Assembly (NCBI GenBank): GCA_000436115.1
Contig: FR894555.1
Coordinates: 63,465 to 74,749 of the forward strand
Length of the DNA: 11,285 nt
DNA from: Firmicutes bacterium CAG:534
GTDB lineage: Bacteria > Bacillota > Clostridia > Lachnospirales > Lachnospiraceae
Direction of reading: 5' to 3'
Under the pieces are notes generated by a model. The model was not told where the DNA came from and searched no databases. It saw only the letters and a program-made list of their open reading frames with translations. Positions 1 through 6,656 of this stretch are shown one piece after another. The position numbers were made by a program, and so were the translations under genes. Within the stretch, counting starts at the first letter, position 1, and every line of letters starts with the position of its first letter.

Positions 1-67
1 CAAGTCCCCCTCTCGCTACTTTAAATGATAAGTCAAAAGCGTTAATCCCATTACGTTTTTGGCTTTT

Positions 68-715
68 TTATATGCCTGAAAGCTGCTCTGCAAAATACCG
101 TAGTACCGCTCTGCCATCCACGGCTCCATCCGGCCGTTTATCCAGAAGCCTTTCGGGATGCCACTGCACTCCAAAGACCGGCAGGAAATCATGCTTCAGT
201 CCTTCTATCACCCCATCCGGCGCTGTCTGAACATAAGAAATCCTTCTTCCGGGACTGTCAACTCCCTGATGATGGGCGCTGTTTACCCGGAAACGCTCGC
301 CATACAGCTTTTCTAACCAGCTTCCCTTTACTGCCTGCGTATCATGCACCTGATCCCTGCCAATGTACTCATGCCCTTCTGCCGTTTCCAGATCCTGAAA
401 AAGATCCCCTCCAAAATAAATGTTAATGAGCTGCATGCCCTTACAGATCCCAAGCACCGGTTTTCTCTCCTGCACAAAGCCATTTAAAATGGCAAGCTGC
501 ACTCTGTCCAGTTCGGGATCAAACTCCCTGGTTCCCATGGAAAGCTGGCCAAAGAGCCTTGGATCAATATCTCCCCCTCCCGGAAGAAGAAGCCCGTCGT
601 AACGATAAACATAAGGAGCCTTTAAACTGCATACCGGCAGAATTCCAAGGCTCCTTAACGCTTTTTCATAATTTTCAGTTTTTCCATTCTCTCCTGCGAT
701 CAAAACGGTTTTCAT
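68..715 (-). CDS. Class I glutamine amidotransferase-like hydrolase, peptidase C26 family (gamma-glutamyl-GABA hydrolase type)
   Basis: This 215-residue cytoplasmic protein has the class I glutamine amidotransferase fold of the PuuD/peptidase C26 family. Members cleave gamma-glutamyl amide bonds, for example in gamma-glutamyl-GABA. The nucleophile elbow GICKGMQ holds Cys91, and His186 and Glu188 in GVQWHPE complete the triad. The oxyanion-hole motif PGGGDIDP lies at about 45-52, and the family's HHQG motif at 148-151. Length is close to the usual 230-250 residues, slightly short. The ATG follows a GGGGGAG ribosome binding site by about 6 nt. It is the last gene of the minus-strand run, 63 nt behind the GH3 gene. 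No putrescine-pathway partner is visible, so the substrate is unknown; it could act on other gamma-glutamyl compounds. Family assignment is firm, exact reaction is not. Confidence 0.9.
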   Translation of the reverse strand: MKTVLIAGENGKTENYEKALRSLGILPVCSLKAPYVYRYDGLLLPGGGDIDPRLFGQLSMGTREFDPELDRVQLAILNGFVQERKPVLGICKGMQLINIYFGGDLFQDLETAEGHEYIGRDQVHDTQAVKGSWLEKLYGERFRVNSAHHQGVDSPGRRISYVQTAPDGVIEGLKHDFLPVFGVQWHPERLLDKRPDGAVDGRAVLRYFAEQLSGI

Positions 716-722
716 ACTCGCT

Positions 723-750
723 CCCCCATTGACAGGGGCTTTTGATCCCC
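723..750 (-). other. Short competing hairpins in the leader of the C26 hydrolase gene
   Basis: Read on the minus strand, a GGGG (747-750), a CCCC (735-738) and a GGGGG (723-727) follow each other. The central CCCC can pair with the upstream GGGG (8-nt loop) or with the downstream GGGGG, which is the Shine-Dalgarno of the C26 gene. Pairing choice would hide or free the ribosome binding site. The stems are only about 4 bp, so this may be chance. A further 5-bp stem (ATATC...GATAT) lies just upstream in the transcript. Confidence 0.2.
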
Positions 751-778
751 ATATCTCTAGGATATGCAGGAGTTCCTT

Positions 779-3580
779 TTATTGTGAAATGCCGCTGACA
801 TAAGCATCATCATCCGCGATTTCATCAAGCGGTTTGTCAAAAATAACGTGCAGTCTTTCCGGCCTCAATCCATTTTGTCCAAAGTACAGACGCAGAACAG
901 AATATTTGGTCTTTAACACGACCTTCTTTTCTATGGTCCTGTCCTTTCCTCCTGTTCCGTTAAAGGTAAAGACTCCATTTGGCGTGCCTAGATAGAACAG
1001 GCTTACCGGGATCTGTGCAAGCTCAGACAGCTGGGAGCTTGCCGTAAGGGCTACTCTGTAGCCTCCCACCTTTTCCATATCCAGCGCAAACGCAAAATCC
1101 GTTCCCTTAGCTGCGCTGATTTCCGAAAGATCTATGGTCAGTTCCTCATCGATCTTATAATAAACAATATTCTGGCCTTCTGCCATGGAAGTTTCCTCTG
1201 CCCCCTCCACTCTGACTACGGTTTCCTCTCCATTCATCCGTTCAAAGGCATGGGTATTCATCAAAAAGCCGCAGATATTTGCCGCATTCCTCTGAAGCTC
1301 TCCCAGGGTAAGGGTTCCTGCTTCCAGACTGTCGAGGGTATTATCGCCGGTCTCATTGCGGTCTGCCTGGGAGCATACCATGTAAATGTCATTTTGCGCT
1401 CTGGCCATTGCTGCGAAATTGGTCTTATCAGGTTCTTTCCCTTCCTCGCTGATAAAGGCCCACCAGTCTGTCATGACAATCCCCTCAAAGCCCCACTGTT
1501 TCCTCAGGATCGTGGTATTTAAATCATAGCTTCCGGAAGTCCAAAGTCCATTGACAGACCCATAGGTGGTCATAACGCTTTCTGCGCCGCTTTCCTTAAC
1601 CGCCATCTCAAAGGGCTTTAAGTACAGCTCCCGCAGCGCTCTTTCCGACACGATACTGTCCACGGTATGGCGGCCCGTTTCCTGATTATTGGCACAGAAA
1701 TGCTTCAGGGTTCCTGTAACGCCGGATTGATGAAGCGCCCTGATCTGTGCTGCCGCCAGGGTTCCTGTTAAAAGCGGATCCTCGGAAAAATATTCAAAGT
1801 TCCTGCCGTTTAAGGGATGCCTGTGGAGATTGATCCCCGGCCCCAAAAGAGCGTCTATACGATTTTTTACCATTTCAACACCGGTAAAGGTATAAAGCTC
1901 CTCCACCAGCTTTTCATTAAAGGAGCATGCCATTAGCGTTCCGTTTGGAAGGCTGAATGCCTTCATCCCGCTGTCCAGCCTCATTCCGGAAGGGCCATCT
2001 GAGCAGCATCCGCAGGGAATGCCAAAGCTCTTCAGGCTTTCTGAAATTCCTCCAAAGGCAGCCGCCGTTCCAGGGGTTACCTTGGGACTTCCCATTCCTT
2101 CTCCCCTGATTATGCAGGAAAGATCCTCCTTGGAAAGCTGCGCAATAAAGGCTTCCATGGACACTTTGCCGTTTTTTACATCCGAAAGACGATACCCCCG
2201 ATCTCCTGAAAGAGGAAGATCCTCAGGCAGATTTTCCGCCCGTCTCTCTGCTGGACTTTCCTTCCGAAGGGGTACAGCCTCATACTCCATCTCATATCCT
2301 TCTCCGCTTTTAACCGCTTTCATCCGGGTAAAGCTTTTTACCGGCCCTAATGCACTGGAAAGTCTTTGAAGCAGCATCGTATCTGAAAGGGTAAACTCTC
2401 CTGCCTTTTGAAGGTTTCGTACACTGTTCCCGGCAAAAACCTGATAGGTTCCTTCCTCCAGCACGAAGGAAGCCGCATACCCTGTAAGCCCGGTCTCATC
2501 ATAAGAAGCAAAGCGGTCAAAGGGAATCGTAAGGGTAAGCTCCTGTGTCTTTCCTGCCTCCAGCTTTTCTGTTTTCTGGAAAGCCGCCAGTATAAGCGCC
2601 GGTTTCCCCAGCTTTCCCTGAGGGCACATTATGTAAACCTGTGCCACTTCCTTTCCCGCTACAGCCCCTTCGTTTTTTACCTGTACCTTCAAAGACAGCT
2701 TCTGATCCTTTGCAGAAACCTGATTTCCCTTTACGGAAAAAGAGGTATAGGAAAGTCCGTACCCAAAGGGATAGCGTACCTTTTCTCTGGCTGCTGTTTC
2801 AAAATAGCGGTATCCCACATAAATATCTTCCTGATAAAAATCAGCATCTGTATTTCCAAAGTTTGCATCAGAAGGATAGTCCTCCACCTGATAGGCAATG
2901 GTGTCGGAAAGCTTACCGGAAGGGTTTTCCTTTCCTGTCAGCACATCCACGGTTCCATAGCCGCCTATCATTCCCCCCTGCCATGCATAAAGCACCGCAT
3001 CCGGCCGATAGGTATCCACAAACCCCATATCCATAATATTGCCTACATTTAAGATCACGATCATTTTGGAAAATGCTTTTCTTACCTTTTCCAGCATTTC
3101 CTCTTCAAGCTCTGTCAAAAACCAGGAACCGGGCAGCTTCTTGCTATCCTGATCCTCTCCCGCTGTCCTTCCGATGATGACGAGGGCATACTCGTCCCTT
3201 GCCGAAACACCTCCCAGAAGCTCTTCGGAAAGAGGCATTTCCTCCTGACACCAGGGTTCGTTTCCCCAGCCTACTCCTTCGTCAAAGGGATGCTCCTTCT
3301 CCCACTCCTCATAGACCTGGATCAGCTCCTGGTCTACCGCAACATCCTGATCCTCCAAAAGCGCATCCAGAATGCCTGTGACCTTATCCACGTTCACCAT
3401 GCCTCCCGAGCCGGTGCCGCTTTTGTAATAATGTGACTGGATCCTTCCGAACACGGCCACCTTTGCTCCCTTCGGAAGGGGCAGAACCTGATCTTTGTTT
3501 TCCAGAAGAACCTGTCCCTCTGCCACCAGTCTTCTTGCGCAGCCGCAATAATCCTTAAAATTTAATGTAAGCTCCTTCAT
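779..3580 (-). CDS. Glycoside hydrolase family 3 beta-glycosidase with reversed domain order
   Basis: This 933-residue enzyme retains both halves of GH3 but in swapped order. The (alpha/beta)6 C-type domain comes first (about 1-275), with GRTAGEDQD at 137-145 carrying the likely acid/base Glu142. A fibronectin-III-like domain follows (about 295-397, GKEVAQVYI). After a linker comes the TIM-barrel N-type domain (about 485-775). It has SDGPSGMR (527-534), NFEYFSEDP (594-602), KHF (626-628), and the nucleophile Asp705 in VMTDWW. The last 150 residues form a beta-rich region, possibly a carbohydrate-binding domain. Such reversed enzymes are known from Ruminococcus albus and Butyrivibrio fibrisolvens. 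No signal peptide is seen, so it likely acts in the cytoplasm on imported beta-linked oligosaccharides or glycosides. The ATG has an AGAGGAA site 6 nt upstream. No transporter or sugar regulator is next to it, so the substrate cannot be told. Confidence 0.93.
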   Translation of the reverse strand: MKELTLNFKDYCGCARRLVAEGQVLLENKDQVLPLPKGAKVAVFGRIQSHYYKSGTGSGGMVNVDKVTGILDALLEDQDVAVDQELIQVYEEWEKEHPFDEGVGWGNEPWCQEEMPLSEELLGGVSARDEYALVIIGRTAGEDQDSKKLPGSWFLTELEEEMLEKVRKAFSKMIVILNVGNIMDMGFVDTYRPDAVLYAWQGGMIGGYGTVDVLTGKENPSGKLSDTIAYQVEDYPSDANFGNTDADFYQEDIYVGYRYFETAAREKVRYPFGYGLSYTSFSVKGNQVSAKDQKLSLKVQVKNEGAVAGKEVAQVYIMCPQGKLGKPALILAAFQKTEKLEAGKTQELTLTIPFDRFASYDETGLTGYAASFVLEEGTYQVFAGNSVRNLQKAGEFTLSDTMLLQRLSSALGPVKSFTRMKAVKSGEGYEMEYEAVPLRKESPAERRAENLPEDLPLSGDRGYRLSDVKNGKVSMEAFIAQLSKEDLSCIIRGEGMGSPKVTPGTAAAFGGISESLKSFGIPCGCCSDGPSGMRLDSGMKAFSLPNGTLMACSFNEKLVEELYTFTGVEMVKNRIDALLGPGINLHRHPLNGRNFEYFSEDPLLTGTLAAAQIRALHQSGVTGTLKHFCANNQETGRHTVDSIVSERALRELYLKPFEMAVKESGAESVMTTYGSVNGLWTSGSYDLNTTILRKQWGFEGIVMTDWWAFISEEGKEPDKTNFAAMARAQNDIYMVCSQADRNETGDNTLDSLEAGTLTLGELQRNAANICGFLMNTHAFERMNGEETVVRVEGAEETSMAEGQNIVYYKIDEELTIDLSEISAAKGTDFAFALDMEKVGGYRVALTASSQLSELAQIPVSLFYLGTPNGVFTFNGTGGKDRTIEKKVVLKTKYSVLRLYFGQNGLRPERLHVIFDKPLDEIADDDAYVSGISQ

Positions 3581-3617
3581 CCTTGTTTCCTCTTCTCAAA
3601 TTCAATCTACTTTCGCA

Positions 3618-4106
3618 TCAATAGCCTCTGGTTCCGCTCAGGGATTCATCCTGGTCGATCCAGTCCTGTACCTCGATCACACGGTACTCATCCTGACCGT
3701 CCCGGATATAAACCCTGGCGATCCCGGCATTGATGACCATTCTTTTACACATGGAGCAGCAGCTGGAATTCACCACATAAGCTCCTGTTTCCACATCCCT
3801 TCCGGCAAGGTACAGATTGCTTCCGATCATTTTGTCTCTGGATGCGCTGATAATGGCATTGGCCTCTGCATGTACGCTTCTGCACAGCTCATACCGCTCT
3901 CCCCTTGGAATGTTAAGCTGCTGCCGGATGCAGATCCCCATATCTGTACAGTTTTTTCTGCCCCTTGGCGCTCCCACATATCCGGTGGAGATCACCTCAT
4001 CATTTTTTACGATTACCGCCCCATAGCTTTTGCGAAGGCAGGTACTTCTTCTTGAAACCGTTTCTGCCAGATCCAGATAATAGTTTACTTTGTCGCGCCT
4101 TTCCAT
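3618..4106 (-). CDS. dCMP/cytidine deaminase family protein (ComEB-like)
   Basis: This 162-residue zinc-dependent deaminase probably converts dCMP to dUMP for thymidylate synthesis. The first zinc motif is HAEANAI, with His79 and catalytic Glu81. The second is read as CCSMC, with Cys117 and Cys120 as zinc ligands. Most family members have Pro at the position of Cys116 (PCxxC), so this substitution is unusual, but all ligands are present. Extra cysteines at 53, 59 and 75 fit dCMP deaminases that carry an additional metal site. The substrate-loop segment TGYVGAPRG is typical of dCMP deaminase. The ATG is preceded by GGAGGG at about 5 nt. It lies 14 nt behind the MraY-like gene and 37 nt before the GH3 gene, so it is probably co-transcribed with them. 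Activity on free cytidine or another nucleotide cannot be excluded. Confidence 0.85.
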   Translation of the reverse strand: MERRDKVNYYLDLAETVSRRSTCLRKSYGAVIVKNDEVISTGYVGAPRGRKNCTDMGICIRQQLNIPRGERYELCRSVHAEANAIISASRDKMIGSNLYLAGRDVETGAYVVNSSCCSMCKRMVINAGIARVYIRDGQDEYRVIEVQDWIDQDESLSGTRGY

Positions 4107-4120
4107 TCCACCCTCCGTTT

Positions 4121-5083
4121 CTACAACATCACTGTATAGATCACTGCAACCGATACCACGATCTGAATGATCGCAAAACGGAACACGGTCTGTGTATTGG
4201 ACCAGCCCATATTTTTGCGCACATGATCGTGAAGCGGCGTTCTGATATTCTTTAAAATGTGGATCTTAAAAACCCGGATCAGGGAAACCTTCAAAAGTCC
4301 CAGTCCTCCATCTAAGATCAGGATCAGGGCAAAGGCAAGAAACAGCAGCGGGCTTTTACTTTTCAGCGCCGCAATACTGATAAACGCTCCCATGGCTCTG
4401 CTTCCTGCATCTCCCATCATCAGCCTGCTGGGCGTGGCATTAAACCATAGATACCCCAGGATGCAGATGCAAAAGAGCAGAATAAGGACAGAAAATTCAC
4501 TTTCCTGTTTTTCAATCAGATTGATGATATAAAAGGATAATAACGTAATTATGGTCAAGATCCCCGAAAGACCGTCCACTCCGTCCGCACAGTTTGTTAC
4601 ATTGATGGCGCCCCACACAAGGGCCACGATCAAAACTCCAAACAAAAGCACCGGGATCTCAAGATTTACTCCCAGCGTAGCTATCCGTATCACATTGCCG
4701 TTAAACCAAAGATAAGCTGCGGCTACAACAATGGAAACCGTCAGATCAAGCAGACCCTTTTTCAGTTCTCCCCAGGGGTGCTCCGCCGCATCATCCAGAA
4801 AACCGGTGAGCATTTCCACTGTTACCAGAAGCAGATAGATCACATACTCTGTGCTGATCGGTGCAAAAACAAGCGCACAGCCTACAAACACCAGTACAAA
4901 GATAATTCCCGCTCCTCTTGGCTTTCCGGCAGAAAGCTTTCCGTCATGGGCAAAATCCCTGCCCTCATCCCTTGGCAGCTTGTCTCCCAGCTTCGCCGTC
5001 AAAAAACAGGTCAGCCCAAAGGCAAGCAAAAGGCCGATCATGGTAAGCTCCGGTATGGTCTGTTTCATCAGGTAGTCTATCAC
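4121..5083 (-). CDS. MraY/WecA-family polyprenyl-phosphate phosphosugar transferase, MraY-like
   Basis: This is a polytopic membrane protein of about 320 residues with about ten hydrophobic segments. The family moves a phospho-sugar from a UDP-sugar to undecaprenyl phosphate on the cytoplasmic face, giving lipid I in the case of MraY. Counting from the GTG, Asp97-Asp98 (GFLDD) are the conserved pair, NCADGVDG is at 164-171, MGDAGS has Asp225, and PLHDH is at 283-287. MraY proper has three histidines (PLHHH) in this last motif, and here the middle one is Asp. The GWSNTQ and VFRF residues after it still look like MraY. I chose GTG at 5083 because a GGGAGGA site lies 7 nt upstream. An ATG at 5137 has no ribosome binding site and would overlap the preceding gene by 35 nt. 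This could be the genome's lipid I synthase placed outside a dcw cluster, or a paralogue for another glycan. Confidence 0.85.
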   Translation of the reverse strand: MIDYLMKQTIPELTMIGLLLAFGLTCFLTAKLGDKLPRDEGRDFAHDGKLSAGKPRGAGIIFVLVFVGCALVFAPISTEYVIYLLLVTVEMLTGFLDDAAEHPWGELKKGLLDLTVSIVVAAAYLWFNGNVIRIATLGVNLEIPVLLFGVLIVALVWGAINVTNCADGVDGLSGILTIITLLSFYIINLIEKQESEFSVLILLFCICILGYLWFNATPSRLMMGDAGSRAMGAFISIAALKSKSPLLFLAFALILILDGGLGLLKVSLIRVFKIHILKNIRTPLHDHVRKNMGWSNTQTVFRFAIIQIVVSVAVIYTVML

Positions 5084-5090
5084 TGCTATT

Positions 5091-5097
5091 TCCTCCC
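5091..5097 (-). promoter_or_regulatory. Shine-Dalgarno that fixes the GTG start of the MraY-like gene
   Basis: On the minus strand the bases read GGGAGGA, then AATAGCA, then GTG at 5083. The site sits in the short gap after the FMN reductase stop codon (5103-5105). No comparable site precedes the in-frame ATGs at 5137 or 5068, so GTG is the preferred start. Confidence 0.75.
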
Positions 5098-5102
5098 GCT
5101 CT

Positions 5103-5723
5103 TTATCTGATAAAATTTGTCTTATAAGTATGCTCATTTACGGGCGGTTCCAAACCGTCCTTCCTGCCATTTTCAATGCATTTCAGCAGCCATGCCATAT
5201 TTCTCCCGAGATTTCGCATGGTCTGAAGTCCCTCTTCATCCTTTTGTACCTCTTCCGGCCGGTTTCCGTGTACCATATTCCAGTAGGTAGAAGAAACCAC
5301 CGGCATCTGACGGATCTGAAAATACTTATTCAGGTCATCCAAGGTCACCGTAGTCCCTGCTCTTCTGGCAGAGGCCACCGCTGCTGCCGGTTTATGTGCA
5401 AAACACCCGCCGGCATAAAAGAACCGATCCAGAAGGCTGGTAAGATTTCCATTGGGAGATGCAAAATAAACCGGTGAGCCAATGACCAGCGCATCTGCCG
5501 TTTCCATTTCTTCAATCAGTGCATTTACCGGATCCTCGTTAAAAACACATCTGTTTTTCCCTGCGCAGCCGCCACAGCCGATGCAGCCTCTGATGGGCTG
5601 CTTTCCAATGGAAACAATCTTAGCTTCCACGCCGTTTTCCTCCAGTGTGGCTGCCACCTCAGACAATGCCGTATAGGTACATCCCTTTTCATTGGGACTT
5701 CCGTTTATCAGTAATGCTTTCAT
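5103..5723 (-). CDS. NADPH-dependent FMN reductase / iron-sulfur flavoprotein family oxidoreductase
   Basis: This 206-residue soluble protein has a flavodoxin-like fold. The phosphate-binding loop for FMN is LINGSPNEKGCT at about 5-16, and GSPVYFASPNG (82-92) is the second flavin-contacting segment, followed by LLDRFF. Between them lies a compact cysteine cluster, Cys47, Cys50, Cys53 and Cys59 (CX2CX2CX5C). This matches the cluster-binding motif of archaeal and clostridial iron-sulfur flavoproteins, so it may carry one [4Fe-4S] cluster next to FMN. Such proteins pass electrons to unknown acceptors in anaerobes, possibly for oxygen or peroxide protection. The ATG follows AGGAGGAA at about 9 nt. 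It lies 18 nt behind the RNase H gene and 19 nt before the GTG of the MraY-like gene, consistent with one transcript. The physiological partner is unknown. Confidence 0.88.
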   Translation of the reverse strand: MKALLINGSPNEKGCTYTALSEVAATLEENGVEAKIVSIGKQPIRGCIGCGGCAGKNRCVFNEDPVNALIEEMETADALVIGSPVYFASPNGNLTSLLDRFFYAGGCFAHKPAAAVASARRAGTTVTLDDLNKYFQIRQMPVVSSTYWNMVHGNRPEEVQKDEEGLQTMRNLGRNMAWLLKCIENGRKDGLEPPVNEHTYKTNFIR

Positions 5724-5741
5724 CCTTTTCTATTCCTCCTG

Positions 5742-6371
5742 CTATTTAATTCCCAGCGCCTGCTTTGCAAGCTGGTCGGCCATATCATTATAATGGTCTC
5801 CTGAATGCCCGGTTACCTTTTTAAAATGGATCCTTACCTGCTCCTTGGCCTTTTCATAAAAATCCCGGTAGGCTTTGGTTCCTTCCTTGTTGGCCTTCCA
5901 GTCCCCCAGGCACCACCTTGCGATCCCTTCATAATCGTGATAAATGGTGATCTCGGGAAGCTGATGATCCATGGCATACTGCATGGCTGCCTGGGCCCCC
6001 TTGATCTCTCCGGCCACATTTCTCATGGCTGCAAGTCCGCTGTCCTGAAATTTCCGGCAGAAGGTTTCTTCTCCGTTCTCCGTAAGCACTACCATTCCAT
6101 AAGAGAATTCACCGCTTTCACTGCAAAAGCTGCCATCCACATAGATCGCCGTGCCCAGAGCCGTTTCTTCCGGCTTTTCTTCCCGGCCCTTCAAGGTCTC
6201 CGGCTCTTTTTCCGCCTCTTCGCCGCTTAAGTAGCTTTCGGCCTCCTGCCTGCTTGAGAAGCTCTTATATACCGCCCCGGAATAGCCGTGCACGCTTGCC
6301 CGGCACTGCTCCCAGCTTGTAAAGATCCCTGTTTGTATTCCTTTTTTTACTGCATAAAATTTTACTGCCAT
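5742..6371 (-). CDS. rnhA: Ribonuclease HI with N-terminal viroplasmin-like RNA/DNA-hybrid-binding domain
   Basis: This 209-residue protein removes RNA from RNA-DNA hybrids during replication and R-loop clearance. Residues 3-48 are a viroplasmin-type domain (FYAVKKG, SWEQC, SGAVYKSF), as in eukaryotic-like RNase H1 and many Firmicutes enzymes. A charged linker (about 50-70) leads to the catalytic domain. All four acidic catalytic residues are visible: Asp79 (YVDGS), Glu122 (GEIKGA), Asp146 (YHDYEG) and Asp199 (NDMADQLA), plus the loop His189 (TGHS). I chose the ATG at 6371 because it opens directly onto the viroplasmin domain. A longer in-frame ATG at 6416 would lie at or upstream of the probable -10 box. 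AAAGGA lies about 11 nt before the ATG. It is the first gene of the minus-strand run ending at 68. Confidence 0.92.
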   Translation of the reverse strand: MAVKFYAVKKGIQTGIFTSWEQCRASVHGYSGAVYKSFSSRQEAESYLSGEEAEKEPETLKGREEKPEETALGTAIYVDGSFCSESGEFSYGMVVLTENGEETFCRKFQDSGLAAMRNVAGEIKGAQAAMQYAMDHQLPEITIYHDYEGIARWCLGDWKANKEGTKAYRDFYEKAKEQVRIHFKKVTGHSGDHYNDMADQLAKQALGIK

Positions 6372-6404
6372 GAAGGAGTGTTTCCTTTCGTCTTCCTCTC
6401 CAAC

Positions 6405-6434
6405 ATCATATACCATCCAGGGTGCAATTTACAA
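6405..6434 (-). promoter_or_regulatory. Probable sigma-A-type promoter of the RNase H-led operon
   Basis: On the minus strand, TTGTAA (6429-6434) and TATGAT (6405-6410) are separated by 18 nt. The -10 box matches the consensus at five of six positions and the -35 box at four of six. Transcription would start near 6398, leaving a leader of about 27 nt before the RNase H ATG. No other promoter of this quality was noticed between here and position 68, so it may drive all six genes. Confidence 0.5.
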
Positions 6435-6475
6435 GTATAGGTTATGTTTTCTCATGTCGGCTTTTACTGGATGGT
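6412..6475. repeat. 9-bp inverted repeat flanking the RNase H promoter
   Basis: ACCATCCAG at 6412-6420 is the exact reverse complement of CTGGATGGT at 6467-6475, with 46 nt between. The left arm lies in the spacer between the -10 and -35 boxes. The right arm is itself part of a local palindrome, CTGGATGGTCCAG (6467-6479). It could be a two-site operator, or chance. Confidence 0.3.
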
Positions 6476-6550
6476 CCAGCCTTCAGCCTTTTGTCTGATC
6501 GATACAGCAAGCAAAAACGGCCTGTGCTTTCCAAACATTCCTTCTTCCAC
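6464..6550 (-). CDS. Candidate small ORF of 28 residues (unknown function)
   Basis: A GTG at 6550 opens a frame of 28 residues ending in TAA at 6464-6466. An in-frame ATG at 6538 would give 24 residues. A strong GGAGG (6560-6564) lies 9 nt before the GTG, and an AAGAAGGA run precedes the ATG. The predicted peptide is basic, with a short hydrophobic patch (PFLLAVSI) and a C-terminal EGWTIQ, too short for a standard membrane segment. I recognise no family. It sits between a 16-nt dyad (6584-6599) and the RNase H promoter. It could be a leader peptide, a remnant of a lost gene, or an accidental frame. The spacing to the ribosome binding site is the only positive evidence. Confidence 0.25.
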   Translation of the reverse strand: MEEGMFGKHRPFLLAVSIRQKAEGWTIQ

Positions 6551-6583
6551 TTCTTCCTTCCTCCAGATGTCTCTGTCTTTTGT

Positions 6584-6599
6584 GTTAGTTTAAGCTAAC
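6584..6599. promoter_or_regulatory. 16-nt near-perfect dyad, possible operator
   Basis: GTTAGTTTAAGCTAAC is symmetric except for one pair (T/G at positions 6 and 11). The TTAG...CTAA arms recall binding sites of DtxR/IdeR-type metal regulators, but this is resemblance only. No full-length gene starts just downstream on either strand, apart from the 28-residue candidate ORF on the minus strand. It may be an orphan operator left by gene loss. Confidence 0.35.
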
Positions 6600-6616
6600 T
6601 GCCAAACAAAAGGATA

Positions 6617-6636
6617 ACATACCCGGAAAGGTATGT
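6617..6636. terminator. Hairpin behind the DUF6179 remnant, possible terminator
   Basis: ACATACC (6617-6623) and GGTATGT (6630-6636) form a perfect 7-bp stem with a 6-nt loop. Read on the minus strand it is followed by a T-rich stretch (TATCCTTTTGTTT), so it could end transcripts coming from the pseudogene pair. The T tract is interrupted, so it would be a weak rho-independent terminator. Confidence 0.45.
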
Positions 6637-6656
6637 CAGTCCCTTTTAGACATTTT

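Noticed and set aside
1..67. Possible start region of a further minus-strand gene (GAGAGGGGG near the left edge)
   Set aside because: A purine-rich run that could be a ribosome binding site ends 5 nt from the edge. No start codon or frame can be shown.
2408..3052. Long plus-strand open frame of 214 codons opposite the GH3 gene
   Set aside because: It lies antisense inside a clearly real GH3 coding region, and the translation shows no recognisable domain.
5084..5137. N-terminal extension of the MraY-like protein from an ATG at 5137
   Set aside because: There is no ribosome binding site, it overlaps the preceding gene, and it adds only a polar tail. The GTG at 5083 has a strong site.
6372..6416. 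N-terminal extension of RNase H from an ATG at 6416
   Set aside because: That ATG lies at or upstream of the probable -10 box (6405-6410), so it would not be on the transcript, and the extension is not part of the viroplasmin-like domain.
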